Assembly (NCBI RefSeq): GCF_000585215.1
Contig: NZ_AONC01000043.1
Span: forward strand, 1-38,554
Source: Imhoffiella purpurea
Lineage (GTDB): Bacteria; Pseudomonadota; Gammaproteobacteria; Chromatiales; Chromatiaceae
Direction of reading: 5' to 3'
DNA: 38,554 nucleotides
The position numbers and the translations under genes are program-made. Below the pieces are notes generated by a model, which saw only the letters and a list, made by a program, of their open reading frames with translations, was not told the origin of the DNA and did not search any database. Below are positions 18,916 to 28,242 of the stretch, in pieces. Each line of letters begins with the position of its first letter. Positions within the stretch are counted from its first letter, which is position 1.

Positions 18916-20064
18916 TCAGGCCGTCGAGCGCACCTTGACCCCGGTCTCGGGGTGGAAGAGATGCAGGCTGGATAGCGGAACGCCCAGCCCGAGAATGTGC
19001 CCCCTCTCGAGCGAGGCATCCGGATCCAGGCGCACGATCAATCGTCGTTCGCCGGCCAAGGCATTCATGCCCGCAGCGGTCAGGGCTGGAGGCGACTCGT
19101 AGCCAGCCGTTCCCAGCTCCAGGTGGACGAAAAGCTCCGAGCCCAGCCACTCCACCAGATCGACCGTGCCGCGCAACGAGGACGCCGCTTCCGCGTCATC
19201 CACCGGCACCAGGGACTCGGGACGAATCCCCACGATCAGTGGACCATTCGGCAGATCGATCGCGGCCCGCTCGTCGAGCGTCAGCGATATTTCGGCCGTA
19301 GCCACAGACAGTCGATCGTCCCCGATCCTCGCCGGCAGCAGATTCATGGGCGGCGTGCCGATGAAGCCGGCGACGAAGAGGTTGGCCGGAGCCGAATAGA
19401 GCGCGCGTGGCGTCGCCACCTGCTGGACCTCCCCGTCGCGCAGGATGGCCACGCGGTCGCCGAGGGTCATGGCCTCGGTCTGATCGTGCGTCACGTAGAC
19501 CGTGGTCACGCCGAGCCGGCGCTGGAGCCGCGCCAGCTCGGCGCGCATCTGGCCTCGGAACTGGGCGTCCAGGTTGGACAGCGGCTCGTCGAGCAGGAAG
19601 ACCTTGGGCCGCCGCACCATGGCCCGCCCCATGGCGACACGCTGGCGCTGGCCGCCGGAGAGCGTCTCCGGCTTGCGGTCCAATAGGTCACCAAGCCCCA
19701 ACAGATCGGCGACCTGGCTCACTCGCGACGCGGTCTCCTCGGCCGACACCTTCGCCAGCTTGAGCGGGAAGGCGATGTTCTCCCCCACGCTCATGTGCGG
19801 GTAGATGGCATAGCTCTGGAAGACCATCGCCATGTCTCGGTCCTTGGGGTCCACGCCACGCATAGAGCGGCCGTCGACGCGCAGATCGCCGCCGCTCATC
19901 TCCTCCAGACCCACGATCATGTTCAGCAGGGTCGACTTGCCGCACCCCGAGGGTCCGACCAGGATGAAGAGTTCGCCGTCGTGAATGCTGAAGGTCGCGT
20001 CCCGCACGGCGGTGGTGCCGTCGGCGAACCGCTTGGTGACGCCCTCAAGGATGATCTCGGCCAT
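18916..20064 (-). CDS. Sugar-type ABC importer ATP-binding protein (MalK/UgpC family)
   Basis: 382 aa. Walker A is GPSGCGKST, the signature LSGGQRQRVAMGRAMVRRP, Walker B VFLLDEPLSNLD, and the switch His in VYVTHDQTEAMTLGDR. The C-terminal 130 residues form the TOBE/OB regulatory domain typical of MalK/UgpC/ThuK (FIGTPPMNLLPARI, IVGIRPESLVPV). It starts 41 bases after the stop of the second permease and is the last gene of the run. The ATPase supplies energy for the importer encoded upstream. The substrate cannot be told from the ATPase. Confidence 0.95.
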   Translation of the reverse strand: MAEIILEGVTKRFADGTTAVRDATFSIHDGELFILVGPSGCGKSTLLNMIVGLEEMSGGDLRVDGRSMRGVDPKDRDMAMVFQSYAIYPHMSVGENIAFPLKLAKVSAEETASRVSQVADLLGLGDLLDRKPETLSGGQRQRVAMGRAMVRRPKVFLLDEPLSNLDAQFRGQMRAELARLQRRLGVTTVYVTHDQTEAMTLGDRVAILRDGEVQQVATPRALYSAPANLFVAGFIGTPPMNLLPARIGDDRLSVATAEISLTLDERAAIDLPNGPLIVGIRPESLVPVDDAEAASSLRGTVDLVEWLGSELFVHLELGTAGYESPPALTAAGMNALAGERRLIVRLDPDASLERGHILGLGVPLSSLHLFHPETGVKVRSTA

Positions 20065-20105
20065 GATGTCTCCGTTTCGGACAGGTGTCTGTGCCCCGAA
20101 CTCGA

Positions 20106-20957
20106 CTATCCCTTGACCGCCCCCGCCGTCAGTCCGGCGACGATGCGGCGCTGGAATGCCAGGACGAGCGCCACCACCGGAAGGGTCACCAGCACCGAGG
20201 CGGCGGCGATGGAGCCGGTCGGCTGGTCGAAGCGCGAGCTGCCGGTGAAGAAGGCGATGGCGACCGGGACGGTGCGCGAATCGGTGGTCGAGGTCAGGGC
20301 CGCGGCGAAGAGGAAGTCGTTCCAGGCGAAGATGAAGACCAGGATGGCGGAGGCGAAGACGCCGGGCGCGACCAGGGGCAGGATGACGAGCCGGAAGGCC
20401 TGCATCCGGGTCGCGCCGTCGACGCGCGCGGCCTGCTCCAGCTCCCAGGGGATCTCGCGGAAGAAGGCGGCGATGGTCCAGATGGCGAGCGGAAGGGTCA
20501 GACTGATATAGGGCAGGATAAGACCGAGCCAGGTGTCGAAGAGCCCGAGCAACCGCCAGAGGTCGAACAGCGGGCCGATGACGGCGATGGGCGGGAACAT
20601 GGCGACCGCCAGTGCGCCGATCAGCACCGCCCGGCGTCCGGGAAAACGCAGCCGGACGATGGCATAGGCCGCCAGGGTGGCGAGCGCGACCGAGATCCCG
20701 GTAGCGATGAGACCGATGCCCAGCGAGTTGCCCAGTGCCGCCGGGAACTGGGGATCGGTCAGGACGGCGGCATAGTGCTCCAGGCTGATCGCGCGCGGAA
20801 AGAAATGACGATCGGTCAGATCGCCGGATGGCTTGAGCGAGAGCGAGGTCAGCCAGGCGACCGGCAGCAGGGCATAGAGAACGAGCACCAGCACGGTGAA
20901 GCGCCAGAAGAGACGCTCGGACAGCGAACCCTGGGTCTCGACGGGCGTCCCGCTCAT
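20106..20957 (-). CDS. Carbohydrate ABC transporter permease (MalG-like)
   Basis: 283 aa, six membrane helices. The ATG at 20957 overlaps the stop of the upstream permease (ATGA), so the start is well fixed although the frame is open far upstream. The EAA loop that docks on the ATPase is visible as EQAARVDGATRMQAFRLVILPLVAPG. The N-terminal VLVLYALLPVAWLTSLSLKPSGDL and the C-terminal SIAAASVLVTLPVVALVLAFQRRIVAGLTAGAVKG are typical of the MalG/UgpE group. It pairs with the MalF-like permease. Confidence 0.95.
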   Translation of the reverse strand: MSGTPVETQGSLSERLFWRFTVLVLVLYALLPVAWLTSLSLKPSGDLTDRHFFPRAISLEHYAAVLTDPQFPAALGNSLGIGLIATGISVALATLAAYAIVRLRFPGRRAVLIGALAVAMFPPIAVIGPLFDLWRLLGLFDTWLGLILPYISLTLPLAIWTIAAFFREIPWELEQAARVDGATRMQAFRLVILPLVAPGVFASAILVFIFAWNDFLFAAALTSTTDSRTVPVAIAFFTGSSRFDQPTGSIAAASVLVTLPVVALVLAFQRRIVAGLTAGAVKG

Positions 20958-21835
20958 CGCCTCCCCCCTGCCCGTCCGAGCACGCCGGAGCCGAACAGAC
21001 GCACGTAGAAGAGCGCGATCAGGAGCGTGCCGATGAAGATGAGCACCGAGACCGCCGAGCCCAGCCCCAGGTTGAGCCGCGCGATCAGCGCCTGATAGGC
21101 CAGGATGGAGACCGACTCGGTATCCTGGGCACCATGCGTCTGGACATAGATGGTGTCGAAGATGCGGAAGGCGTCCAGGGTGCGGAACAGCAGCGCGACC
21201 AGGATGGCCGGCTTCATCAGCGGCAGGGTGATGTAGCGGAGCCGCTGCCAGGCCGTCGCCCCGTCGACCCGGGCGGCCCGGATGAGATCCGGCGGCACCA
21301 GGGTCAGCCCGGCCAGGAGCAGCAGGGCGACGAATGGGGTCGTCTTCCAGATCTCGGTGGCGACGATGACGAAGAAGGCCGACCAGCGCTCGGAGAGCCA
21401 TGCCTGGTCGATGCCCAGCAGGGCATTGACGAACCCGGTGGTGGGATCGAAGGCGAAGCGCCAGCCCAGTGCCGCCACGACCGTGATGATGGCATAGGGC
21501 ACCAGGGAAGCGGTCCGCACCGCGATGCGCCCGACCAGTGCCCGATGCATCACCAGGGCCAGGACGAACCCGAGCAGCAACTCGACGGCGACCGAGCCGG
21601 CCGTGACCAGAAGGGTGTTGAAGACCGAGCGCCACCAGACCTCCGAGGTCAGGACGCTCGCATAGTTGGCCAGCCCGACGAATGACTGGCGGTCCGGAAA
21701 GCGCAGATCGTAGCGATGCAGCGACAGCCAGACCGCATAGCCGATGGGATAGGCCGTGACCAGCAGCATCGCCAGCACCGCCGGGGCGCACAGCAGCCAG
21801 CCGAGCCGGCGTTCGTCCCGATCGAACCGGCTCAC
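20954..21835 (-). CDS. Sugar ABC transporter permease (MalF-like)
   Basis: 293 aa from a GTG at 21835 whose GTGA overlaps the stop of the binding-protein gene. Starting at VSRFDRDERRLGWLLCAPAVLAMLLV gives the normal N-terminus and first helix. Six helices are visible, with the EAA loop IRAARVDGATAWQRLRYITLPLMKPA. This short MalF-like form (no large periplasmic insertion) is typical of trehalose, glucosylglycerol and similar sugar systems. Translationally coupled on both sides. Confidence 0.93.
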   Translation of the reverse strand: MSRFDRDERRLGWLLCAPAVLAMLLVTAYPIGYAVWLSLHRYDLRFPDRQSFVGLANYASVLTSEVWWRSVFNTLLVTAGSVAVELLLGFVLALVMHRALVGRIAVRTASLVPYAIITVVAALGWRFAFDPTTGFVNALLGIDQAWLSERWSAFFVIVATEIWKTTPFVALLLLAGLTLVPPDLIRAARVDGATAWQRLRYITLPLMKPAILVALLFRTLDAFRIFDTIYVQTHGAQDTESVSILAYQALIARLNLGLGSAVSVLIFIGTLLIALFYVRLFGSGVLGRAGGRR

Positions 21836-23085
21836 AGCAGCCCCTCCGAGTTGAGCGCACGCCGCACCGCCTGGCGCAGCCGCTCGACGTCGCGCTCGGG
21901 ATCGATCTCGTTCAGCGGATGCAGGGTACGGGAGATGGCGATGGAGATGTCGCTGTAGAGCGGGGTGCGCGGCCGTTGAACCGCGTCCGCGAGGGTCGCG
22001 CGCAGCACCTCGGCGAAGGGAAAGACGTCCCGGATCTCGGGATCGTCGTAGAGCGCGGACAGGGTCGGCGGCAGACCGCCCAGCCGGGCGGCCAGTCGCT
22101 GGTTCTCCTCCGAGACCAGACACTCGGCGGCCTCGAAGGCCAGGTCCGGATGCCGGCCGTGGGCGCCGACGCCGAGATTGATTCCACCGACGGTCACCCG
22201 GCTCGCGCGGCTCGGATCCACGCCCGGCCAGCGCGCCCAACCCATGTGCTCGGCGACCTCGGGCGCATTGGCCCGGGCGCTCGGCCAGACGTAGGTGTAG
22301 TTGAGCATGAAGGCCGAGTTTCCGCTCTCGAAGGCCAGACGGCACTGGTCCTCGCGGCGGCTCGCCAGTGAGGGATCCGAGGCGGGCGACCGGGCCAGAC
22401 GCCGCATCACCTCCAGCGCCCGGCGCGTCGGTGCCGTCTCTAGCGAGACCCGGCGACCGCTCTCGTCCAGCACGGAGCCGCCAGCCGAAGCGAGCAGCGA
22501 GACGAAGAAGACGGTCAACCCCTCGTAGCGCTCGCCCTGGGCCTGGATCAGACCGCCCCGGCCGATCGACTCGGCCGCGTCGATCATGGCGTCCCAGGTC
22601 GGCGGCGGTGCCGACACCCGGTCGGTGCGGTACCAGAGCAGCTGGGTGTTGGTGGTGAAGGGTGCGGCCCAGAGACGCCCCTGGTAGGAACCGCTGGCGA
22701 GCGGACCGGCGATGCGTTCCTCTCGCACCCGATCCGCCCGGTCGTCGGGCCATGGCAGGATCCAGCCCGCCTCGGCGAATTCGGCGGTCCAGATGACGTC
22801 CATGCCGATGAGATCGATATCCCGGTCGCCCGCCGCGAGACGCCGCACCAGTAGCTCGCGCTGCAGATCGGCGTCCGTGGGCAGATATTCCAGTTCCAGG
22901 CGGTAGCGTCCCTGGGATCGATTGGAGCAGTACTCGGCCGCCTGTTCGAAGGCGCCGGACTGCTCCTTGAAGACGTACCAGCCGAGGGTCGGCGGCCCTT
23001 CCGCCTCGGACGCGCGCCGACAGCCCTGCAGCGACAGGGCGAGAAGGATGAGGATGAGATAGATGCGGGCGGATGGGACCGGCAT
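21832..23085 (-). CDS. Lipoprotein extracellular solute-binding protein, family 1 (sugar type)
   Basis: 417 aa. The N-terminal ARIYLILILLALSLQGC is a lipoprotein signal with Cys22 as the acylation site, so the binding protein is membrane-anchored. That is less usual for Gram-negative sugar systems, which mostly use free periplasmic proteins. The body fits the MalE-like family: LEYLPTDADLQRELLVRRLAAGDRDIDLIGMDVIWTAEFAEAGW, WAAPFTTNTQLLWYRTD, and late GGINLGVGAHGRHPDLAFEAAECLVSEENQ. Similar layouts occur in trehalose (LpqY/ThuE) and glucosylglycerol (GgtB) systems, but the ligand is not determined. It follows amgK by 44 bases on the same strand, which may mean a common transcript. Confidence 0.9.
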   Translation of the reverse strand: MPVPSARIYLILILLALSLQGCRRASEAEGPPTLGWYVFKEQSGAFEQAAEYCSNRSQGRYRLELEYLPTDADLQRELLVRRLAAGDRDIDLIGMDVIWTAEFAEAGWILPWPDDRADRVREERIAGPLASGSYQGRLWAAPFTTNTQLLWYRTDRVSAPPPTWDAMIDAAESIGRGGLIQAQGERYEGLTVFFVSLLASAGGSVLDESGRRVSLETAPTRRALEVMRRLARSPASDPSLASRREDQCRLAFESGNSAFMLNYTYVWPSARANAPEVAEHMGWARWPGVDPSRASRVTVGGINLGVGAHGRHPDLAFEAAECLVSEENQRLAARLGGLPPTLSALYDDPEIRDVFPFAEVLRATLADAVQRPRTPLYSDISIAISRTLHPLNEIDPERDVERLRQAVRRALNSEGLL

Positions 23086-23129
23086 CGCCCGACCTTAGAA
23101 ACCTTCGACCAAGGCGTCAACCTCCCATG

Positions 23130-24176
23130 TCAGACCCTGGGCAGCACCCGGGATCGCAGGAAGTCGGCCAGATCGCCGAACTCCGGATAGCGCTCGGCCA
23201 CGCCGATGATGTAGCCGAGCGTGCGCGGCACGTCCCCGAGATAGTGCGGCTTGCCGTCGCGATGATTCAGACGGGCGAAGATGCCGCAGGCCTTGAGATG
23301 ACGCTGCATGCCCATGAGGTCGAACCAGCGTAGGAAAGTCTCGGCAGAGACATTCCGTAGGATGCCGGATCGGGTCGCCTTATCCAGATAGCCGAGCGCC
23401 CAGTCGCGCACCCGCTCCTCCGGCCAGGCGACGTAGCAGTCGCGCAGGAGCGAGACCAGATCGTAGGTCACCGGACCCAGAACCGCGTCCTGGAAATCGA
23501 GCACCCCCGGATTGGCCGACTCGGTCAGCATCAGGTTGCGCGAGTGGTAATCGCGGTGGACGCAGACCCGGGGCTGTTCCAGGGCGCTCTCGATCAGAGA
23601 GGCATGGGCCCGATCGAACATCGCCCGCTCGCCGGCGTCGAGCGCGATGCCCAGATGACGGCCGAGCAGCCATTCGCCGAACAGGGCCATCTCGCGCTGC
23701 AGGAAGGGGGCGTCGTAGAGAGGCAGTCCCTCGACCGGCCCACCGGCTTGGATGGCGGCCAGTGCGTCCAGGGCGTCGGCGTAGAGCCTGGCGGCCGTAT
23801 CCGCATCCAGCTCCCCCAGATAGACGCGGTTCCCCAGATCGGACAGGAGCAGGAACCCCTGTTCGCGGTTCTCGGCATGGATCTCGGGCGTATTGACCCC
23901 GATGGCGCGAAAACGGCGCGACAGATCGGCGAAGCGGCCGCAGTCCTCATGGGCCGGCGGGGCGTCCATGGCGATCAGGGTCGTCCCCTCCCGGGCGACC
24001 CGCCAATAGCGACGGAAACTGGCATCGGACGAGGCCGGGGTCAGCTCGAACGAATCGGTGGCCAGCACGTCGGCCAGCCATTGCTGCAACATCTCATAGC
24101 GTTCTGACACGAAGATACCCGCAGAAGCCGAACCCGGATCGGATTCGGGGGAGCTCGAAGGTGGAGGTGGATCCAT
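23130..24176 (-). CDS. amgK: AmgK-type N-acetylmuramate/N-acetylglucosamine 1-kinase
   Basis: 348 aa from the first ATG. Aminoglycoside phosphotransferase fold: SSDASFRRYWRV in the N-lobe, the catalytic loop VHRDYHSRNLML (HRDYHSRN at 207-214) and the metal site DFQD (227-230) followed by AVLGPVTYDLVSLLRD. In Pseudomonas putida AmgK phosphorylates MurNAc and GlcNAc at the anomeric carbon, and the adjacent MurU makes UDP-sugars, bypassing de novo UDP-MurNAc synthesis. The position divergent from lptD is the same here, but no murU follows. The gene runs instead into an ABC importer. Its first 22 residues are low-complexity (DPPPPSSSPESDPGSASAG), so a GTG at 24110 (VSERYEML) is a plausible alternative start. 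Confidence 0.88.
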   Translation of the reverse strand: MDPPPPSSSPESDPGSASAGIFVSERYEMLQQWLADVLATDSFELTPASSDASFRRYWRVAREGTTLIAMDAPPAHEDCGRFADLSRRFRAIGVNTPEIHAENREQGFLLLSDLGNRVYLGELDADTAARLYADALDALAAIQAGGPVEGLPLYDAPFLQREMALFGEWLLGRHLGIALDAGERAMFDRAHASLIESALEQPRVCVHRDYHSRNLMLTESANPGVLDFQDAVLGPVTYDLVSLLRDCYVAWPEERVRDWALGYLDKATRSGILRNVSAETFLRWFDLMGMQRHLKACGIFARLNHRDGKPHYLGDVPRTLGYIIGVAERYPEFGDLADFLRSRVLPRV

Positions 24177-24299
24177 TGGCCGGAACGGCCCTGAAACCGG
24201 GACCGAACATCTTTGCGATTGCTGACCCGGCCTGGATATGACATGGTTGCAGGTTCAAAACAAACCGTCCACCCATTCAGCGACGAGCTCGCCAGACGC

Positions 24300-26927
24300 A
24301 TGCCGACCAAGGCCGACCTCAGACGCAGCGCCTGCATCGGCGCGCTGATACAGAGCATCCTATTCGCCGCGCCCCTCTGGTCGGACGATCGCGTCTCTGC
24401 CGTCACACCCCAGGATTGCGCGTCGGATCCCCTAGCCCAAGGCTCGGAGTGCGTCCCGGCAGTCCCCCAGACGCCCGACGCCCCCGAGGCCGACCCGGCG
24501 CAAGGTCAGCAGCTGACGCGCCAGGAACGGGATCGGGTCTTCGCTCCGACCCGGATCGACGACCAGCGCCCGGAGCTGGATCCACTGCACGCCGAAGCGC
24601 CGGGCCACAAGCCGCAGGGTCTCGAGGTGCTGCCATCCATGGCGCAGGGACCCGATGCGGCCCAGGACCTGCCCGAGCGCGATCCGCAGAAGGCCGGGGC
24701 CAGGCCCTCGGCGACATCGCCGCAGAACAAGCGCGAGGACGCCGTTGCCGAATCCCGGCTGTACGAGGGTCTGACCTGGGACTATTGCGGCCCACGACCC
24801 GGGGTGACGCATCTGGCCCCTGCGGCCCCCTTCGACGACAAGACACCGATCGACATCACCGCCAACCGCGTGGACTACGACCAGGCCCAGGACGTCATCC
24901 ATCTCGAGGGCGACATCGAGATCCTGCAGAACGACCGACGGCTGGAGGCCGACCGGTCCGACTACGACCGGCGCACGGGCGAGGTCGACGCCGCAGGACA
25001 TGTCTATCTCGAGTCTCCAGGACTGCGTCTCACCGGCGATGAGAGCCAGTACAACCTCGAAACCAGGAAGGGCGACATCGAGAACGCCCGCTACCGCATG
25101 TCGGGCGACGCCAATCTGCGCGGCCGCGCCGACCGGGCCTGGATGCTTTCCGAGCAGGTGACGCGCTACGACGACATCCTCTACACCACCTGCCCGCCCG
25201 GCCAGTCGGACTGGTCGCTGCTGGCGAGCGACCTGGAACTGGACCAGGCCGAGGGCATGGGCACGGCGCACCACGCCCGGATCCGAATCGCCGATATCCC
25301 GGTGCTCTACACACCCTATCTGAGGTTCCCGATCGACAGCCGCCGCCGCAGCGGTTTTCTCATCCCCATGCTCGGCTCCTCCGACGAGACCGGAACCGAC
25401 ATCAGCATTCCCTACTACTGGAACATCGCGCCCAACATGGACGCGACCATCACCCCGCGCTACATGAGTCTGCGCGGACTCATGCTCGGCACCCAGATTC
25501 GCCATCTCGCCAGCTTCCAGGAACTGGAGGTCGACGCCGAGATCCTGCCTCGCGACGAGAAGGCGCCCGACGAGGGACTGCGCGGCGCATTGAAGGTCAT
25601 TCAGCAGGGCCGGCTGGGCAATCGCTGGACGACCCGCATCGACTATGCATCCGTGTCCGACGACGACTATCTGGGCGATTTCGGCAATCGCCTCGATACC
25701 ACCAGCGTCCGAAATCTGAGCCAGCTCGCCGACCTCTATTATTCCGGCGATGGCTGGGGCCTGCTCACCCGCATCCAGGACTTCCAGACGGTCGACGCCA
25801 GCATCGCACCCCAAAACCGCCCCTACAGCCAGAAGCCGCACATCGAACTGACCGTCGCCCCCAAGACCTGGAACGGCCTGGAATACGGTTTCGACGGCCA
25901 GTACGACTATTTCGATCACAGCGCGGCGGTGCACGGCAGCCGTCTGGTCGCCATCCCCTCGCTGCGCCTGCCGTTGCGGCGCGGATACGGCTACCTCATC
26001 CCGCGCGCCCGACTCTATTACAAGGGCTACGATCTGGTGGATCAAGGCGACGGAATGGACGACAAGCCCAGCTATGCGATCCCCGGGCTGGATATCGACG
26101 GCAAGCTGATCTTCGAGCGCGAGACCGACTGGTTCGGTCACGGCGCCATGCAGACCCTCGAACCGAGACTTTATTATGTCCTGACCCCCTACGAGGATCA
26201 GTCGGACCTGCCCCGTTTCGACACCACCGCGCTGGACTTCAGCTTCTCGAGTCTGTTCCGTCCCAACCGCTTCACCGGCTACGATCGCATCGGCGACGAG
26301 AACCGGCTCACGCTCGGCCTCACGTCCCGAACCATCGCCAACCGCTCCGGCCAGGAGCTGTTCCGCGCCAGCCTCGGACAGATCTATTATTTCGACTCGC
26401 GCCGGGTTCAGCTGACGGGCGACGACGCCGAGAGCGACGTCACCTCATCGATGGCCGGCGAGTTCTCGGCCCAGCTGCACCAGGACTGGTCCGCCGTGGC
26501 CAGTCTGCAATGGAATCCGAACGAGACGGAACAACCCTGGGAGAAACAGGTCTTCCAAGTCCGTTACGCACCGGACGAGGAGCGCCTGCTCAACCTCGCC
26601 TACCGCTACAACCTGGGCAACGACCAGAGCGAGGAATACGAGGACGCCGATCTCTCCTTCCAGATGCCGCTCGGCTCCAAGGTGAGGGTGGTCGGGCGCT
26701 GGCTCTATTCCATGCTCAACGACGAAACCGTGGAGGCGTTCGCAGGCGTCGAGTTCGGACGCTGCTGCTGGCGTCTGAGGATCCTGGGACAGCATCTCAA
26801 GCGCAGCGCCGACAGCAACGGCAGCACGAGCGTCATGCTACAACTGGAGCTCGCGGGTCTCGGATCCTTCGGCAACCAGATCGACAAGCTCCTGGAACGA
26901 GGAATCTATGGGTATCACACCAACTAG
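24300..26927 (+). CDS. lptD: LPS-assembly outer-membrane protein LptD
   Basis: 875 aa from the ATG at 24300, chosen because RRSACIGALIQSILFAAPLW makes a normal signal peptide. In-frame starts at 24243 (ATG) and 24213 (TTG) would lengthen the N-terminal region, and none of the three has a strong ribosome site. LptD with LptE inserts lipopolysaccharide into the outer leaflet. The N-terminal beta-jellyroll (ITANRVDYDQAQDVIHLEGDIEILQNDRRLEADRSDY) and the large barrel with PYYWNIAPNMDATITPRYMSLRG are clear. The disulfide cysteines are present: two early (C-ASDPLAQGSE-C), one in YCGPRPG and the late CC pair in GRCCWRLRI, matching the four-Cys logic of the E. coli protein. surA overlaps its last 20 bases. 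Confidence 0.95.
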   Translation: MPTKADLRRSACIGALIQSILFAAPLWSDDRVSAVTPQDCASDPLAQGSECVPAVPQTPDAPEADPAQGQQLTRQERDRVFAPTRIDDQRPELDPLHAEAPGHKPQGLEVLPSMAQGPDAAQDLPERDPQKAGARPSATSPQNKREDAVAESRLYEGLTWDYCGPRPGVTHLAPAAPFDDKTPIDITANRVDYDQAQDVIHLEGDIEILQNDRRLEADRSDYDRRTGEVDAAGHVYLESPGLRLTGDESQYNLETRKGDIENARYRMSGDANLRGRADRAWMLSEQVTRYDDILYTTCPPGQSDWSLLASDLELDQAEGMGTAHHARIRIADIPVLYTPYLRFPIDSRRRSGFLIPMLGSSDETGTDISIPYYWNIAPNMDATITPRYMSLRGLMLGTQIRHLASFQELEVDAEILPRDEKAPDEGLRGALKVIQQGRLGNRWTTRIDYASVSDDDYLGDFGNRLDTTSVRNLSQLADLYYSGDGWGLLTRIQDFQTVDASIAPQNRPYSQKPHIELTVAPKTWNGLEYGFDGQYDYFDHSAAVHGSRLVAIPSLRLPLRRGYGYLIPRARLYYKGYDLVDQGDGMDDKPSYAIPGLDIDGKLIFERETDWFGHGAMQTLEPRLYYVLTPYEDQSDLPRFDTTALDFSFSSLFRPNRFTGYDRIGDENRLTLGLTSRTIANRSGQELFRASLGQIYYFDSRRVQLTGDDAESDVTSSMAGEFSAQLHQDWSAVASLQWNPNETEQPWEKQVFQVRYAPDEERLLNLAYRYNLGNDQSEEYEDADLSFQMPLGSKVRVVGRWLYSMLNDETVEAFAGVEFGRCCWRLRILGQHLKRSADSNGSTSVMLQLELAGLGSFGNQIDKLLERGIYGYHTN

Positions 26928-28242
26928 CCGCGGTCTGCTGCGGTCCGCGCGTCTTGCCCTGGGCACGGGCGCACTGCTCCTGCTCTCGCTCTCGGGGGCC
27001 ATCACCCAGGCGGCGACCGAAGAGCTCGACGCCATCGTCGCCGTCGTCAACGACGACGTGGTGGTCCGCAGCGAGCTCGACAAGGAGATCCGGCTGGTCA
27101 TCCCCCAGATGCAGCAGCGCGGAACGCCTCTGCCGCCCGAGGCCCAGCTGCGCAAACAGGTGCTCGACCGCCTCATCCTCAAGCATCTGCAGCAGCAGCG
27201 GGCCAAGGAGCTCGGCATCCGGGTCGACGATGCCACCCTGAACGAGGCCATGAGCAACATCGCCAACCGCAACGGCCTCACGCTCCCCGAGCTCCAGGTC
27301 ACGCTGGAGGCCGGCGGCATCGACTTCGACGACTTCCGCGAGGACACCCGATCGCAGATCCTCACCAGCCGCCTCCAGAGCCAGGAGGTGGTCAAGAAGA
27401 TCCAGGTCACGGACCAGGAGGTCGACCGCTTCCTGGCCAAGGAATCGAGCCGGCTGGTGGAACGCGAACAGGTGCGTCTGCAGCACATCCTCATCGCCCT
27501 CCCAGAGAATCCGAGCCCGGCCCAGATCAAGGCGGCCGAGAGCAAGGCCAAGCGTCTGGTGACCCAGCTGCGCGCCGGGGCCGATTTCGCCAGCGTCGCG
27601 GTGCGCGAGTCGGACGGCCGCAACGCCCTGGAGGGCGGCGACCTCGGCTGGTTCGAGATGGGCGCCGTGCCCAGTCTGGTCTCGGACCTGGCCTTCACCC
27701 TGGCCGAGGGCGAGATCAGCGATCCGCTGCGCAGCCCGAGCGGCTTCCACATCATCAAGCTGCGCGAGATCAAGGCCGCCGCGCCCAAGAGCGTCACCCA
27801 GACCCATGCGCGCCACATCCTGGTCCGCACCAACGAGATCGTCTCGGACGAGGACGCGAAGCGGCGTCTGTCGCAGCTGCGCACCCGCATCCAGGGCGGA
27901 GACGATTTCGAGACACTGGCCCGGGCCCATTCGGACGATACGGGATCGGCCCTCAAGGGCGGCGATCTCGGCTGGCTGAATCCGGGCGACACCGTCCCCG
28001 AATTCGAGGAGACCATGAACGACCTGGCGCCCGATCAGGTCAGCCTGCCCTTCAAGAGTCCCTTCGGCTGGCATATCGTCCAGGTGCTCGAACGGCGCGA
28101 TCAGGACACCAGCAGCGACATCATGCGGATCAAGGCCCGCGAGGCACTGCAGCGCCGCAAGGCCGAAGAGGCGACCGAGGAATGGCTCAGACAGCTGCGT
28201 GACGAGGCCTACGTCGAGATCCGGCTGGGCAACGACTACTGA
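26908..28242 (+). CDS. surA: Periplasmic chaperone / peptidyl-prolyl isomerase SurA
   Basis: 444 aa. The signal peptide ([22 protein letters not shown]) is followed by the N-domain start [22 protein letters not shown]. Two parvulin domains lie in the middle: [20 protein letters not shown] to [11 protein letters not shown], and [20 protein letters not shown] to [14 protein letters not shown]-terminal helix ([29 protein letters not shown]) completes the core chaperone. SurA guides outer-membrane proteins, LptD among them, to the BAM complex, which fits its overlap with lptD. The first 20 bases lie in the lptD 3' end and the stop overlaps pdxA by one base (TGATG), so the three genes form one unit. 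Confidence 0.96.
   Translation: MGITPTSRGLLRSARLALGTGALLLLSLSGAITQAATEELDAIVAVVNDDVVVRSELDKEIRLVIPQMQQRGTPLPPEAQLRKQVLDRLILKHLQQQRAKELGIRVDDATLNEAMSNIANRNGLTLPELQVTLEAGGIDFDDFREDTRSQILTSRLQSQEVVKKIQVTDQEVDRFLAKESSRLVEREQVRLQHILIALPENPSPAQIKAAESKAKRLVTQLRAGADFASVAVRESDGRNALEGGDLGWFEMGAVPSLVSDLAFTLAEGEISDPLRSPSGFHIIKLREIKAAAPKSVTQTHARHILVRTNEIVSDEDAKRRLSQLRTRIQGGDDFETLARAHSDDTGSALKGGDLGWLNPGDTVPEFEETMNDLAPDQVSLPFKSPFGWHIVQVLERRDQDTSSDIMRIKAREALQRRKAEEATEEWLRQLRDEAYVEIRLGNDY

Noticed and set aside
20106..21860. Apparent 584-aa fusion of two permeases on the minus strand
   Set aside because: The frame is open by chance upstream. The ATGA overlap at 20954-20957 and the separate MalF-like gene in another frame show two normal genes.
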